In this document: piece after piece, positions 12,701-26,821 of the stretch
Position numbering within the stretch: position 1 is the stretch's first letter
How the letters are laid out: the number at the start of each line of letters is the position of its first letter
Source of the DNA: Solea solea
Taxonomy: Eukaryota; Chordata; Actinopteri; Pleuronectiformes; Soleidae
Direction: 5' to 3'
Length of the DNA stretch: 64,000 bases
NCBI RefSeq assembly: GCF_958295425.1
Contig: NC_081149.1
Coordinates: 4,323,701 to 4,387,700, forward strand
Notes under the pieces: model-generated
The model's database searches: none
Told to the model about the DNA's origin: nothing
The model's input: the letters and a program-made list of their open reading frames with translations, nothing else
Program-made: the position numbers and the translations under genes

Positions 12701-14648
12701 AGGTAGGTGTTTGAACTCAAATCTGTCCAGAGAACGCTGAGCTGCAGGAGTTAGGGCTGTCACTTTAACAACAAACTCAAAAATGCTTTTGAACACAAGG
12801 CGAGGAGGGGGGGGGGGGGGGGGCGAGAAAAAGTCTAATTCGAACCTTTAACACTTGGAATTCAAAACTTACAGCCTAGAAGTGCAGAGGACTGTCTTAA
12901 AGTAATTGCCACGTTGCCCAGCAGAGGGCACTGCGAGTTTGGACGATCAGAAAAGTAAGACTGAGACGCGGCCGCGCAGTGAAAGTGAAGGACACAAAGC
13001 TTGACCGTCATCCTGACGTCATTTACCAAGAGTGGAGTGTGGAAATGTTTCCCATTCGACACCAGAGACGGAAAAATACTGAACAAATCTGTGTAGACTC
13101 AACACAGATGGGAAACGCAACAAGAGATCGACCGTGCGTGACTAATATTAAGGATAATAATAATAAATAATGTCACAGTCGTCTGTGTGTGCGTGTTAAT
13201 GTGGCTGAGTTTGTGAATAAGAGAAAGTGACAGCTCTAGCAGGTGTGACGGTTTTCTATAAGAGAACGACACTGGAGGAGGGAGAGAGGGAGGGAGGGAG
13301 GGAGGAAGTGTTGACGCTGGGAGTGTGGGTCCAGAGCTTTGGCCACTGTACCGTCCACACACAGCAGTGTTCATGGGCACGAACCAGGCACCAGTTTCCC
13401 CTGCTCAGTCACCGGAGTTCATGTTGAGTTGTGATGGGGGGGATGGGATGGGGGGCGTTGATGTAAGGCAGTGTTACATCTTTACAGTCGACTCAGCTCT
13501 AGACAGAGACAGTAACAATTAGATAGCACTCGTCTTCAAGTGCTTTTAGAGTGAAAGGAACAAATGAACGTGTTAACGGTGAGTGTGGAACGAGAAGAAA
13601 ACAAAAAAAACAACAACAAGAAGAAGAATGGAGACGTGTGAAGTGTTATCTTCTAGATTTGATTCCCAGCCAACAGACCAGCAAAAACTACAGTAACAAC
13701 GTGCCACCACTCACACGCACGTTTAGGAACAAGTGAGCGTTCTTGTTGTGTTGAGAGAAGGAAACTGCGCCGATGAGTCCGTGTCCTTGGCTGTGGCAGA
13801 GCGCAGGGAGGAGGGAGGAGGGAGGAGGGAGGAGGGAGGAGAGAGGAGGGAGGAGGTCCTTTTCCCAATAGCAGAGTCACTTCACTTAACGACACGGGAA
13901 AATAAAAAATTAAAAAAAAGGCCCGACTGGCACGTTCCTGGACTTTTTCATTTCATTTTTTTCTCTTTGCCGGACATCGGTGGCGTCTCTCCTCGTGGTC
14001 CTCGCTGTTGCCTGGTGCTCAGGAGGTGAGAGGTGTGGTCAAACAGAACGGAACACAAACAGTCATGACACCTCCCAACGCACAATATACACACGGTTCG
14101 TTCTGGAGCATCACAAAGGGGTACGGTAAAAAAAGAATCTCCAGAATCTTTGTTTAGTTAAAAAAAACTTGGGGTATATGTTCAAAAACATATTAGAATG
14201 AGCAGAGAGTTACTTTAACTTCAGGGTTTGGAGTCTGGGACTCACTGTTGATAAAAATAGCCTCTTGTTTTGTTTAACATATGGAGAAAGGAGGTGAGGA
14301 GAGACACTATTCATAACGGGAGGGATAGATATTCTCATAACTAGAGAGGGGAGGACATTTTAACTTATATTCAGTACATGGCATAGATCATACATGAGGG
14401 TCAAGGCAACACATTTTTAACCTAACTACTCAGTTACTCTCAACTAGTTGTCAGTAGTGCCCTTTCCCCTGATCCCAAACTCGGCGTTCCAAAAGGAAGG
14501 GGGGGGGGGGTGGGGGCTGAGGCGGTGGAGGTGGTCACTGGAGTCCTCCATCTTTGATGCTGGATCCCAGAGGTGTGGGACGAGGACGAGGACGAGGACG
14601 AGGGTGCGTCGGGGCGGAGGCGACTGCGACAGACGTCACGTCAAAGTC
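9761..14648. other. 3' flank of the zinc-finger gene: UTR and G-run-rich repeats
   Basis: This lies downstream of the zinc-finger stop codon on the minus strand and probably contains its 3' UTR, though no single AATAAA site stands out. On the plus strand it is rich in G runs: a 17-G homopolymer (12807-12823), GGGA repeats (13281-13307), GGGG clusters (13433-13457 and 14493-14516), GGAGGGA repeats (13806-13855) and GACGAG repeats (14578-14602). It also holds a repeat fragment near 12390-12440 reading TTTGTATAGCACTTTTCTAA, a motif common in fish interspersed repeats. No exon is supported. Confidence 0.55.
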
Positions 14649-17600
14649 TCATTGATTGTAGAGCGAGCGCTGCTCCCATGGCATGGTCTGGATGCTGCGT
14701 GGCACGGGGGAAGGCTTGAGCGTGGGCGCTCCGTTCGGATGAAGGATGTGGCCGATGGGGTTGATGGTGGTGAGGGGCCGCTGGGGGGCCAGGGAGAACG
14801 CTTCCTGGTGTTTTGGCTGTCGGAGGAAAGAAGGGAGGAAAAAAAGAGACGGAGAGAGTCAGTGGAGTTCCTTTAGAGATTAAAAAACACCCAATGAAAA
14901 TGTACCGTGAAGGTGGTGAATGAGGCAAAATAAGTTGAGAAAGACAAAATGATTATGATTATGATTTAAAGTTATTCAATATCTGTATTGAGCTGATGTT
15001 CTATCAGATACCAGGACAGGAAAATCACGCTTGAATAAGAAATAACTGCTTCACTGAGCACCAGCTATAAAGAGACGTGCACTCAAGTCAGAACACAAGA
15101 CAAGACAAGATAAGAAAAGATAAGATAAGATAAGATAAGATAAGATAAGATAAGACAAGACAGTCATGTTCGCGCTCTTGTTTTGATATGCATTGATTCA
15201 CAGTGAACAAAGAGAAAATGGATTTAAGATGAATTATAAATAACAAAAACAGACACAAATAAAGTAGATTTAATTAAAATACTGAGGAATTTAATTCATT
15301 ATCTGCACACGACCAACAAACCAAATTCATTTTATACCCAAATATAATAACTTTTCATAGATCATATAATATGAGCATAATATTCAACCACTAAAACTAA
15401 TTTTTCTGTTCAGGAAAGAAAATAATTGACTATAATTTGATATTAATCAAGAAATAATAATGTGCTTTTTTGTGTAAATCAGTCAATTTGAAAATTCATG
15501 CATAACAATAATAACTAAATTTAAGCATTAAAAATATCATTTTGGTTAAAGAGCTTATCATTAATGCTGTTACAGCATCACTGAAACATTATCACTTGTT
15601 TGTGACGCGTGTTTCTCTCGTTACTGCAAACATGCAGCCCTGGTATGTGTTCAGGAAACGTCCAGCAGAGGGCAGCAAACTGGGCCTTAAAGCCACAGCA
15701 TGCTGGTGTTCACTTACTAACAGTGTTGAATGAATGAATGAATGAATGAATAGCTGAACTGAAACCTGCGATTGACCCCAAGAAACTCAAAATCCCATGT
15801 TCCATTTCCCCCGGTGACATCACTGAACATCGCTTCAGTGAAATATGCTGCGTTGGTGAAATATGGGAAAAAAGCAGGCTCCAAACACAACAGTGAGAGA
15901 ATGATTAGTATGAAAGAGTGAAAGCCACGACTACAGTGACAGTTAGTGGTGTTAGAGAGGTTCCTACCGCCACAGTGCAACAGATCAAAGCCCGAGGTAA
16001 GAAAGTAGTCAAATCAAATCACAGTTTGGTCTGTTGCTGGTTGGATTTTATTTTATCTCTTGATTCATGTTGATTCTGCTTATGACTAAACTAAATGTTT
16101 ATATTGTAAATGATCCAAAATTCCAGTTCATTTTCATTAACTCCCGTGAAACGTTTCTGGAATTTTAAAAGCGTGACTTTTCCACCCTGATTCAACCCGA
16201 GACTTTAGTCTCAGACTGAACTACTTTCACTGTCATATTAGCCTCTTTTAGTGATGATGCTATTTAATGTCATTTTATTTGCTGTGAAATTAAGATTTAT
16301 ACCAGCAGAGGGCGCAATGAGCAGACCAAGTATATCAATTGAAAGGTAATTGAAAGGTAAATAATGGCAATTAAAGCGTCACCTCCAGGGCTCCGTAGAG
16401 CTGAAATTGTATGTGAGGAAAAGTGGTTCCTTGTTTTTGTTGGTGATTTAAAACATGAATGTCACATAAACTTGCTGATAGTGTACAAAAAAGATTTGTT
16501 TTATATTTATTGTTACAAGTCGACTATTGTTTATGAACCTGTTGTTTTTTCACGTTGATGAAAATGCACTGAATGATGCAAAACTGTCCTTTTCCTACAG
16601 ATGAGACGTCTTTCAATCAGATCTACAATTCTATTTGAAATCAAAACAACAGACCAAACTCTGAAAGATTTCAGGAGGAGATGAGAAACTGTGTCGACCA
16701 GGCTTCTAAGCAGAAAACCGCACAGTTGTGTGTGTGTCTCTACAGGGCAAGTCCTGGTGGACACACTCAGTATTACAGCACTAGACTCTGTCCTGATGTT
16801 AGTAGGCAGACAGGGAGAAGGGAGCTAGCCAGCAGATAGTGGATGGCGGGTGTGTGGCTGTTTTCTCTCCTACCATGGAGTTGACGCTCAGCCTAGTGTA
16901 TCCCGAGCTCATCTCCTTTACCTCAGGCACCAGGGGCTGGAGCAGAGAGTAGGAGGAGGACGGGGCTGCGCTGGAGGAGGACACGTGTTTGTTGGAGGAG
17001 TTCCTCATGCTTTGCTGGCTGCTCTGGGAGGACACTGAGCTGGGACGTCCCTGCTGAAACACACACGGCACAAACCTTCTTAGAGGGACCGCAAACATCA
17101 TAAAATGCCAAAGCTCAAGTCCACACGGCAAAATTATTCCTTTGTTTTATGGAGCAAAGAACCCAGAAATATTCACATTTAACAAGCTGTAAACTCAGGA
17201 AACTTGTTGTAATGATTAAAAAAAAATCATCAAACCAGAAACATAAAGATAGCAGTCACTTTCCAACATCACAGGACAATAATGTCCACATACAGTCTAA
17301 TTGATTTATTTAGCCTGCCACAAGGGAGAGTGTGTGTTACTGTAGTCACTCACACTCCTGTCAACATGGCTAAAGTCTCAGCTAAATCACGGACCCTCCA
17401 AAAACAGTTAAGGGTCCATTTAGTTGGGTTTTTTTTTGGACAGACACTGAATAATATATGTATAATCATTTTTAAGTAAGAATCATTTGAGTTTTATAGC
17501 GTTTCATATGTACTTTAAGCAGGGCGTTGTTTTACAGCCAGACAGACAGAAGGAGAACTTTAAGACACAAACAAAGTACAAAATCATCCTTTTTGGTACA

Positions 17601-20600
17601 CAAAAGGCCACTGTTTGTTACAATCTGTAGTCTCACCACTAGATGTCCCTCATTCTAAAACAAGGGACGTTTAAATTGGATGTGGAAAAACTGCAGTTCA
17701 ATTTACTGAACTCTAGGTTAGTCAACATTGTCAAAAATCAGTAATGAAATGAATTTAATTGTCAGTTACGGCTACAGTTTTCACTGTGGACCTGAACAGC
17801 ATCCTAGTTTTGTATGTTTTGGTCAGAGTGAGACCTCTTACTTTCTACCTATCTCACACGTGGAGTATAAACAGCAGGTAAACATCAGAGTGATCAAACG
17901 CCTCACACATGAAAATATCAAAGATATGGGAACATTTCACGCAGCAAATCAAAATATTAAGTATAAAAATTAAAAAATTTTATAAATTTTTTAAATTCTC
18001 GATCATGAACACTTGGCTCACTGAAAAACAGACAGTAGTTTTTTTTCTCCCCTTGGATTTAAATTTGAAATAAAAAATGATATTGAAGAGCTTTTATTTA
18101 TCTTTTGTATCCTAAACAGCAGCATTGTTTAATATATTTGAATAATGTGTTTTTATTGACTTAGTTATTTTTGGCACATGCCCAAAACAAGCCACTGAGT
18201 AAATTGTGTGATTGATTAATCGTTTCAACAACCGATGACTAGTCGACTATCAGAATAGTCATTAGTTACAGCCATGTTCTATTAACTTATGTCACACTTT
18301 CAGGCAGACTTAAGTCGGCTAACAGCCGCTTCATTTTCCACCGTCTCAGAAGAGAAACTGCCGTTTAACCATTTGACGGCAACAAAATTCACTGTAACTG
18401 TGTTTAATTTATAATTATTATGTCCAACGTCGCTGTTATTCCCATTGAAATATGTAAAAGGGAAATAAAAAATAAAATGTATTTGTCAGATTTTTGCTCA
18501 AGATGAAAATGACATGAAACATCCATATCGCCCCGTCCCTGCCCCTGTGACCCCACCCATCACATCTACCTGGTGGGGGTCAGGCTGGCTGCCACCTTGA
18601 CCTCCCTGAGACATCGGTGACACGCAGTGGGAGGGAAGTGTGTCTTGCTGGCCGTGTCCACTGTGCTGCTGCTGCTGCTGCTGCTGCTGCTGCATCATGG
18701 AGTTTGCGTTGTTGTGTCGCTGCTGCTGCCGGCGGGCGTTGTTGGCGTAATTGGAACGACGGCTGCCAGACTGGAGGGAAGAGGAGGGCGAACAGAGACA
18801 GAAGAAGAGGGCGAAGGGGGGTGAGTTCAGTGTTGGTCGCGTCGTCGCGACACAAACATTTTCACAAATGCAGATCAGACACAGTGCAGAGGAGACGTGA
18901 CAGATGAACGTGATGACCTGTCGTTTTACTCTCTCTTCAGTGTAAGTGTGTGGCGTTCGTGTGTCTGACTGAGACTCATCACCTCACTAACCTAACTGTC
19001 TTTAAACCTATTAATATGACTGGATGGGGTGATCAAATCCAACACACACACACACACACACAAACACAAATATTTACCAAATGACCTGAGTCTACATTCT
19101 GTAACTATGGTAACTATGACAACAGATGCTGGCCCTGTCAATTTGTCCCTAACCCAGCGAGGTTTAGTCATTTTGCTTGAGGTCAGTTTACCAGTGATAA
19201 ACTGAACCGATCTTTTCTCCTCAAGATTTAGAGCTACAGCTCGACCTCAAAGCTTTAGACAAGGAAATTCTTTTTTATTATTATTGTACAATTTACAACT
19301 TGGGTCTTAGCCTTTTAGTTTGGACCATCATTCATGTCAGACAGGATAAAGGTTTATGGACTAAAAGCACTGGTGAGACAGTGGGATAGATAAGAGATGG
19401 AGGTGAACACGCAGGTTTCTCTTCTCTGTGTTTTGGGAGACCTGCAACTGGATTTTTAGAAAACGGGTCCCACTGAGGGAAGATTTCAAAACGCCACCTT
19501 TGCTTTCCTGTAGACAAAGAATACGATAAAACCATGATGTCAATTGTCAACTCGGGCTGAACAATTCATCGAATTACAGCAATTTTCAAGCCAAAATATC
19601 ATTTTAGATGAATTACTATTTCACATCTTATTCAACAGACTGAAGAGAACATCTTTGTTTCTCACAGAGCTGCACAAATATCACACATTAATCCTTTAAA
19701 ATGTGTTTTTTGAATGAAAATGAAAATAACGATGTAAAAATGACCATTCCCTCTAAAATCGCGATCGCGTTTCCTGTCAAAATAACCGCAATTAGATATT
19801 TATTCAAAATCGTTCAGCCTATTGTCAACATCCCGCCTGATGTTGACGATGTTCTCATGTGTTTGGAGATTTTTTGGCAATGCCGCCAACTACAGTCACG
19901 GAAAAGTAACTAAAGTCGGCCTGAAAAGACGTCAGATATCGCTAGAACGCGTCTTATCCTCACGACTTGTCCTTCAGACAAGAGAGTGAAGAAAAAGATG
20001 AGTTTTGAAGACTAACCGTGAAAGTGAACTGCAAAATAAACAGGGAACTTTTCAAGAACAAGACTGTTTACATTTCTTCCGTTTCCGTGTGGATTTGGAA
20101 CAAATACGACAATGAGACAACTCTACAGAACACTGACAACAAAATGTCCATGTGTTGTTTGTGCCATCAGCAACTTCATTTTATGCAGACGATTAAAGTA
20201 CGACACATTTAGATTGATTTTTTAGGAGTCTTAAAAAAGACGGAAACCACTTTGTTTTAACCAGACGGCAGATCACTGTCAGATCACTGTAAATTTCGGG
20301 TGAACTGGGAAGATGAACACAACAAAAGGAATGTAGCCTACCCTGTGCTTTAATGTGCACCTTCATTTTCACTTCTAAGATAATCTGTTCTAATACAAAG
20401 GAGGTGTCGAGTCATGTGTGGACGCCTGCTCTAAAGCTGTGCTCACTGGTCAGGGGCAGGTGAACCCAAACATGTGTTGTGGACCCCTGAAGAGCATGTA
20501 ATGACAAGAGACTCACAATATATACTGGGAGTAGAGCAACAATGGAGCCAGTTAGCATCAGCAACACTGGTTTGTCACAGTCAGTGGAAAGAATAACTGA

Positions 20601-20927
20601 CAACAGTTTACTTTCCAAACAGAAACCTCAACTTTCAACTGTAATGGCGTATTTCCACCGGCTCTACTCGCCACGCCACGGTTTAAATAGCGTTTCCACT
20701 TGCATAGTAACCTGGTACCAGGGACTATTTTTAGTACCTGCTCAGGCAAGGTTCCAAAAGTGTGCCGAGTAGGTAACTATGCGATGATTGGTCAGGAGTC
20801 TGGTGCCGCTGTAGTCTGTGGAGTAGGAGTCTGTGCTCTGGAGACGTGTGGACACAAATCAAACAATCCTAAAAACGTGGGTTAATCTCCAACAACTACA
20901 GGAGTCTGGTGTAAAGTCACTAATCAC

Positions 20928-20958
<31 letters not shown>

Positions 20959-23900
20959 CACGTATAAAACGAAGTCACCACAGTTTCACGCAGTCGTGCA
21001 GTGATGACTCCGCCCACGTTAAGTAGGTACTTTATTTGTAATGCAGATCTAATCGTGCCGTGACGAGCTAATGGAAAACTCATAATACTGAATCCTAATA
21101 TAGATTAAAGCCACCAATGATTGTAAATGAAATGATTTAGGCGATGAATGGATCTTCCCAGTCCAGACACATGCTATAAATAATAAGCTAGATTGGAAAT
21201 ATGAGTCTTTCAGTTGTGGGTCAAATTTGTTTTCCTTGTTGCAATAATTATTGAACAACTAAGATTTCTGTGCATGGTACTTAAATTGTGACGTCACATC
21301 TGAAATCGCTTGCAGGTCCTTCCTGCAGCTAAACCTCACCTGCCTCACACACACACACACACACAGACACACAAACACAACACACATGACACACACACAC
21401 GAACACACACACAGACACGCACGCACGCACGCACGCTCATGCTCAAACCAACCTGGTGTTTGGCCGCGGCGCTGCAGCGGTGCTGGGCCAGGTCCAGCAT
21501 GGTTCGGTAGCTCTTAAAGCAGGACGGGCAGTTGAACCGGTTCTTATGAACCAACCCCAAGTGCACACACACACAGACAAAAGCACGCACACACACACAG
21601 ACACACACACGTCATTGGATTACTATACTTGTGTATATGTGTCAGATCTGTGGCATATTTTAGCCCTGACCTTTGACCTAAACTTAGCCTAAGCCTGGTC
21701 TAACCCTAGCTCCACAGGCCCACTGTCATCACAGCACAGCTGCAAATCAAGCTCTGCCCAGAAGGCTGATTGTAACTGTAGCTGAAGAGAGGACAGAGAG
21801 TCCAGAGAAATGGGCTACAACATGTTTACATGCACATTTCAAAGCAGACCATACCACATATACATGGACATGCATGCATACGCACCCACACTCCAGTTTT
21901 TCTCTTAAAGCCAACCATCTGTGCAGCAATGTTACCACAAAAATAAAAAACAGAGTCCACTGTAGAATTAAATCAAATTAAGAGCAAAAATGTCCTACAG
22001 TTGACAAACTGATGGTTTGTCGTGCTAAAGGTTTGCTACACAAACAGAGAATGATCATGTTTACATGACACAAAGGGTACATTTGGAACAGCAGTAATGT
22101 GTGTTTGTCTTTACGTCACACGTCAACTTATTAACACGTGTACACCTGCACCAATTAGTGAGAATGAATTTGACCCATCCTTTTTACACTAGTCAGTGAA
22201 CACACACACACAAGCTGGGCACAGGAGCAGTGTCTGCGCCTGGGATGCAATAGGGAAGTAGGTGCCTTGCTCATGGGCACCCCAGCCCTTGACCTGTCCT
22301 GCGATTTGAACCAGCGGCCCTCCGCTTATAAGCCATGCAATAGCGTGTGACTTCACTTGCAGCGCACAAGATGTGACGCCATTGTGGTGAAAATCTCTAC
22401 AGAAGAAGAGGGGGAGGTGACATAAGGGTGGGGAACCACTGCGGCCGCATACTGATGGGATCTGGATGTGGACACCGGTGGAGCATGTGCTGGAGCACGA
22501 TCCAATCACACAAGACGCTGCCATGGACTGTGTGGTGGGACCGTTTTTGAACCCGCCCATCGCCTGAGCTTTCAAACACCAGCTCGACTTTTCAGTTAAA
22601 CCCAACAGTGTGGATCCTTTCTTTAAACAGAGAAGCTGGGATGTTGAGAGCCGTCATAGGACTGACAGAAAGGTGAGATTAACTCAGATACGGTGGCTCT
22701 AAGCTGTACGAGTTTGCCTCACTGAGTGTAGGATGTGGACAGAAGCTTTAAAATTGTATGCGTTTCAAACAGGGCATTGTTCTCAGTTCAGACAGTGACA
22801 GCCTTTACTGCTGCAACAGAGCATGGCTCAATCCTCAAGAGTCTGGCAGACAGAGACAGACATGTTTAAAAATAACGCCGTGATCGAGGGTTTGTTTGTG
22901 ATGTGAGCCAATTGAGGATGTGCTACCTCTTTAAGATTTCTTTGAACATGGTTTTTGGATGTTTGGTACAGCACAACATCTTTTTCAAATTAAAGTTACA
23001 TTTAAAAATATATTATTTACGGCAATTTTCAAAAGGCAGCGCAGATGTAAAATGGAGCGGCAGCTTTGCAGCAGACAAACGATAGAGTGGCCCAGCCACA
23101 CATGCAGGACAGGTCATCATCACAGCCTGACCAGACTCAATCTTCCACACACATGGCACAGTCATAATCTCCTTCATTAAAAACAGTTATATTATGGTAG
23201 TTTTGCCATTTGATACGTTTCAAATTAGACTTATTAATGTGCCTGGTAACTTCGATGCATAAACGCAGTCCAGGTGAGCCGTCTAATACAAACCTTAACA
23301 TTAAACACTGAAAGGCTGCTGCCTCTCCTCAGAAAGTCACCACATGGCCCAAGTGCAGTGCCTCCTGCAGGCTCACACACAACTCCTTCTAACCTGAACA
23401 TGTCATCAATCATTCCACTTTCACGATAGAAAAGAAATATTGTATTATTGTGTTAGTCTGATGAAAGCTGGGCTGGGTTTCCTGCACAAGCAGGTAAGTT
23501 TTAAAGTAGCTGACACAAGCTTAAACAAAAACAATCACAGTATACTTCATTCAGATATAAAGTATGCAGGCTCTCGTGTGTTTTGCTTTTAAAAGACTCA
23601 CAGAGTTAGACAACAGGCAGCGCTGCAAACTCATCATTCAACCATCATGCTCTCCTGTCAGTGCATGCCGTCACACAGACCCACCTGGCTACTGCCAGCA
23701 GCTTGGCAGCGGTGCTGGGCCAACTCCAGCATGGTCCTGTAGCTCTTGCAGCACGAAGGGCAGTCGAAGCGGTTGGGCCCGTCGTCGTGGATCCTCTGGT
23801 GGTTCCGCAGGTACCGGGCCAGGCGGAAGGCCTTCCCACACAAGTCGCACATGTAGCGCTTCTGACCGTGGATTCGCATGTGGTTGCGAAGAGACATGTA

Positions 23901-26784
23901 GTTGGTGTAAGGTTTGCTGCAAAAGTCACATCTGAAAGTTCAAAGAGGAAAACGATGCAGAGGTTAAAGGTGGAAATGGCGTTGAGTCAATTCAGGCATT
24001 TAACCGATGCTCTCCGTCTACAGGGACCTGTGATGAGCGAGCTGGGACTAGTCCTGAGTCATTTTCAACACTCTGGCATCTTTGATTACATCAGTGGTTC
24101 CCAAACACTGGGTCCAGACCCACCGATGGGTCACAGGGGATTTTTTTGGGGGGATCTCCAAACAAATTTGCATTTTCCCAGTCTTTCACTTATTTAACGA
24201 TACTATTGAAAAAAGCGTCGTTTAGGAACCGATATTGAAGTGAAGGTATTGGTATTGAAGATTTTTGATTGATACTCAGCCCTATTTACGACAGTAAATA
24301 CGAGAGTATTAGGACATTGAGAAAAAAATGTTTTCACAGACTTCGAGAATAAAGTCGTAATATTCTAACCTGTTGTTTTACCAGAGGAGAGTTGCTAAAA
24401 TGAGGGCCGCAGAGCATTTCATGATTGTATCTTCTTTTTTGAACTGGATTTGAATGCATCTTTTCCGCAGAAAGAATCAGGCGGACATGGAGGAAATCGC
24501 TGCTTTTGTGGAGGGGGAAATCGTTGGAAGTGGTCGACTGCAGGGATGTCGGTGGATGCATCAGCGGGCCATTCAGAGGGCTTTTGTGGTTTCTCAAGAA
24601 ACAATCAGACTGATAATTAATTTTCCGGCGACCATGGCGTCTCCGATGCCGACAGTACACCTGCGGAGGCCCCAACACCTTATGGCATGTGGATTCATAT
24701 GATAAACTAGAGAAACCACAAAACCCCTATGAGTGGCCCACCAATGCATCCACTAATAACCCTGCAGTCGTCCAGTTCCAGCTGTTTCCCCCTCCACAAA
24801 AGCAGTGATTTCCTTGAAGTCCGCGTGGTTCTTTCTGCGGAAACGATGCATTTTGTTGCACATACTCTTTAAAGTCCTGATACTTATGACAATGTAGTGC
24901 TGATGTCCCAAAAGATTAAGTGTCTCCTTGTTTGTGAAACATATTCTAAAGTACAATTCCACGAAATGCTCCACAGCCCTCATTTTAACAACTCTCCTCT
25001 TCTAAAACAGGTTAAAATATTATAAATTCTAAGACTTTAAGACTAATCTTGTACATTTACCTTTATTCTCATAAACTAAGACATTATTCTCCAAGTCTGT
25101 GAATAGTTCTTCTCCCAATGTGGCCCTAATTCTCCGTCAAACATCTTGGAAGAGCGTTCTATATTTTTATTTCGTCTTACTTCATTTTCTTAGTGCCTAA
25201 AACAGTTCACTCGCTGTTATGTTTGAAAAAAAAGGACCAAAAATAAAGATACAAAGAAGCTTAGTAGTAGTTTAGTAGAAACGCTACAGGACAAAACAAC
25301 GACGGGCCGTGGGACAATGATCATCCTTTTTCGGCAGGTTCAAATTCCCAGGTATACCCAATCATTTTAGTGTGAAAAGATGCTTAAGAGAGTCCCAGGT
25401 ACATACTTGAAGTCCCCCGTCCTGTGTGTGAGCTTGTGGTTGAGCAGGGAGCTGGCGTGCTTGTAGGCACACGTGCACAGGTCACAGACGTACGGCCTCT
25501 CGTCCGAGTCCTCCATGTCGTCTACCGCTGTTGTTGATGCAGATACCGGCGCTCGGGACTCCATGGAGAGACTGGAGGTGGACAGTGACGTGGAGGAGAG
25601 ACTGGAGCTGGTGAGGGCTGCTGATGACGAAGGGAGCTGATCGCACCAGTTGATGGTCGAACTCGGCTGTGAGAAAGAAAGATACTTTAAAACCAAAACC
25701 AATATCAACATGTCTTTGATTTGACTGCTGGTACCTACTTACTTTAATTTTGATTTTTGAAGTGCTATGTAAGGCTGTCACAATGTTTTTTTTTTACCAT
25801 AATGCACCAATACCACTACCATTCCATCCCTGATGTGATGTTGCTCGACCAAATATGCTGTGCAGTAGAATGACCATCCATACGCACAGATATACAATTA
25901 AAAAAGCCTAAACAATGTGCTTAAAATTGGATTAAAATGAGGTATACATCTATGTAAAACTGATCTTTTAAGATTTGGTTAATCCATTTCAACAATCCAG
26001 GTAGTAAGAGATGTTATTATTGTCAATAAAACTCACTGTCAGGGTATAAGTTAGCAGCAAACCTGAAACAGAAAGCTATTAACACTGCATACATCAGTAT
26101 TTTTCTATTATTGTCATAACCACATCAGTAAACAATGTCAATGGACGTCATGCTTTCCTAATATCATGCAGCAGTAGTATAAGATTCTCTCACAGACGTA
26201 CTTTAAATCGTACTTTAACCAGCTCTCTACAAAAAGACAAACGCTTAATTTATACAGAGATTTAAACAGTCAGAGTGCATCTCACTCCCCACGGATTCTG
26301 CACAGCTATAACACTGTCATGATATTGCAATTAAAACTCTGAACTTATTGTCACAGCATTTGTGCATCGCTATATCTCTGCTAGTTAATCCACGTCAATC
26401 CTAACAACGGGGTAGGGACGTAAAAGAAAGGTCACAAGAAATGTTCTGAGCCACCAAAATAAATTTTAAATGTATAATTATGATTTCTGTGTTTGTTTTA
26501 ACATCATGTATGAATGTTATGGTTCATTTATCAAGCATATATTTCTTGGAAATATGTGTTTCACCTATTCTAAATGACATTACAGAAAGAGACTGAATAA
26601 TCTAAAAGCTATTTAATGACATGATTTATATTGCAAACTGGCTTTAAAAAGTGGGTGCTCATACACAATGTTTGGGAACCACTCATCTAAATGATCATTT
26701 GTGTGATATACTGTGAGAAAGTAGTCCACGTAAAAGAACTAGCAGGTGAATAAGGGCTGAATAGATGACATCGACTGTACGAAC

Positions 26785-26821
<37 letters not shown>

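Noticed and set aside
14448..14876. 142-codon plus-strand open frame
   Set aside because: It overlaps the last zinc-finger exon antisense and G-rich repeats; its Arg/Gly content reflects base composition.
22189..22605. 138-codon minus-strand open frame
   Set aside because: It crosses an interspersed repeat, has no domain, and lies in an intron of the zinc-finger gene on the same strand.
24092..26680. A single 2.6-kb hAT element suggested by CAGTGGTTCCCAAAC-like strings at both ends
   Set aside because: The flanking 8-mers do not match and a real zinc-finger exon lies inside, so the two ends are probably unrelated fragments.
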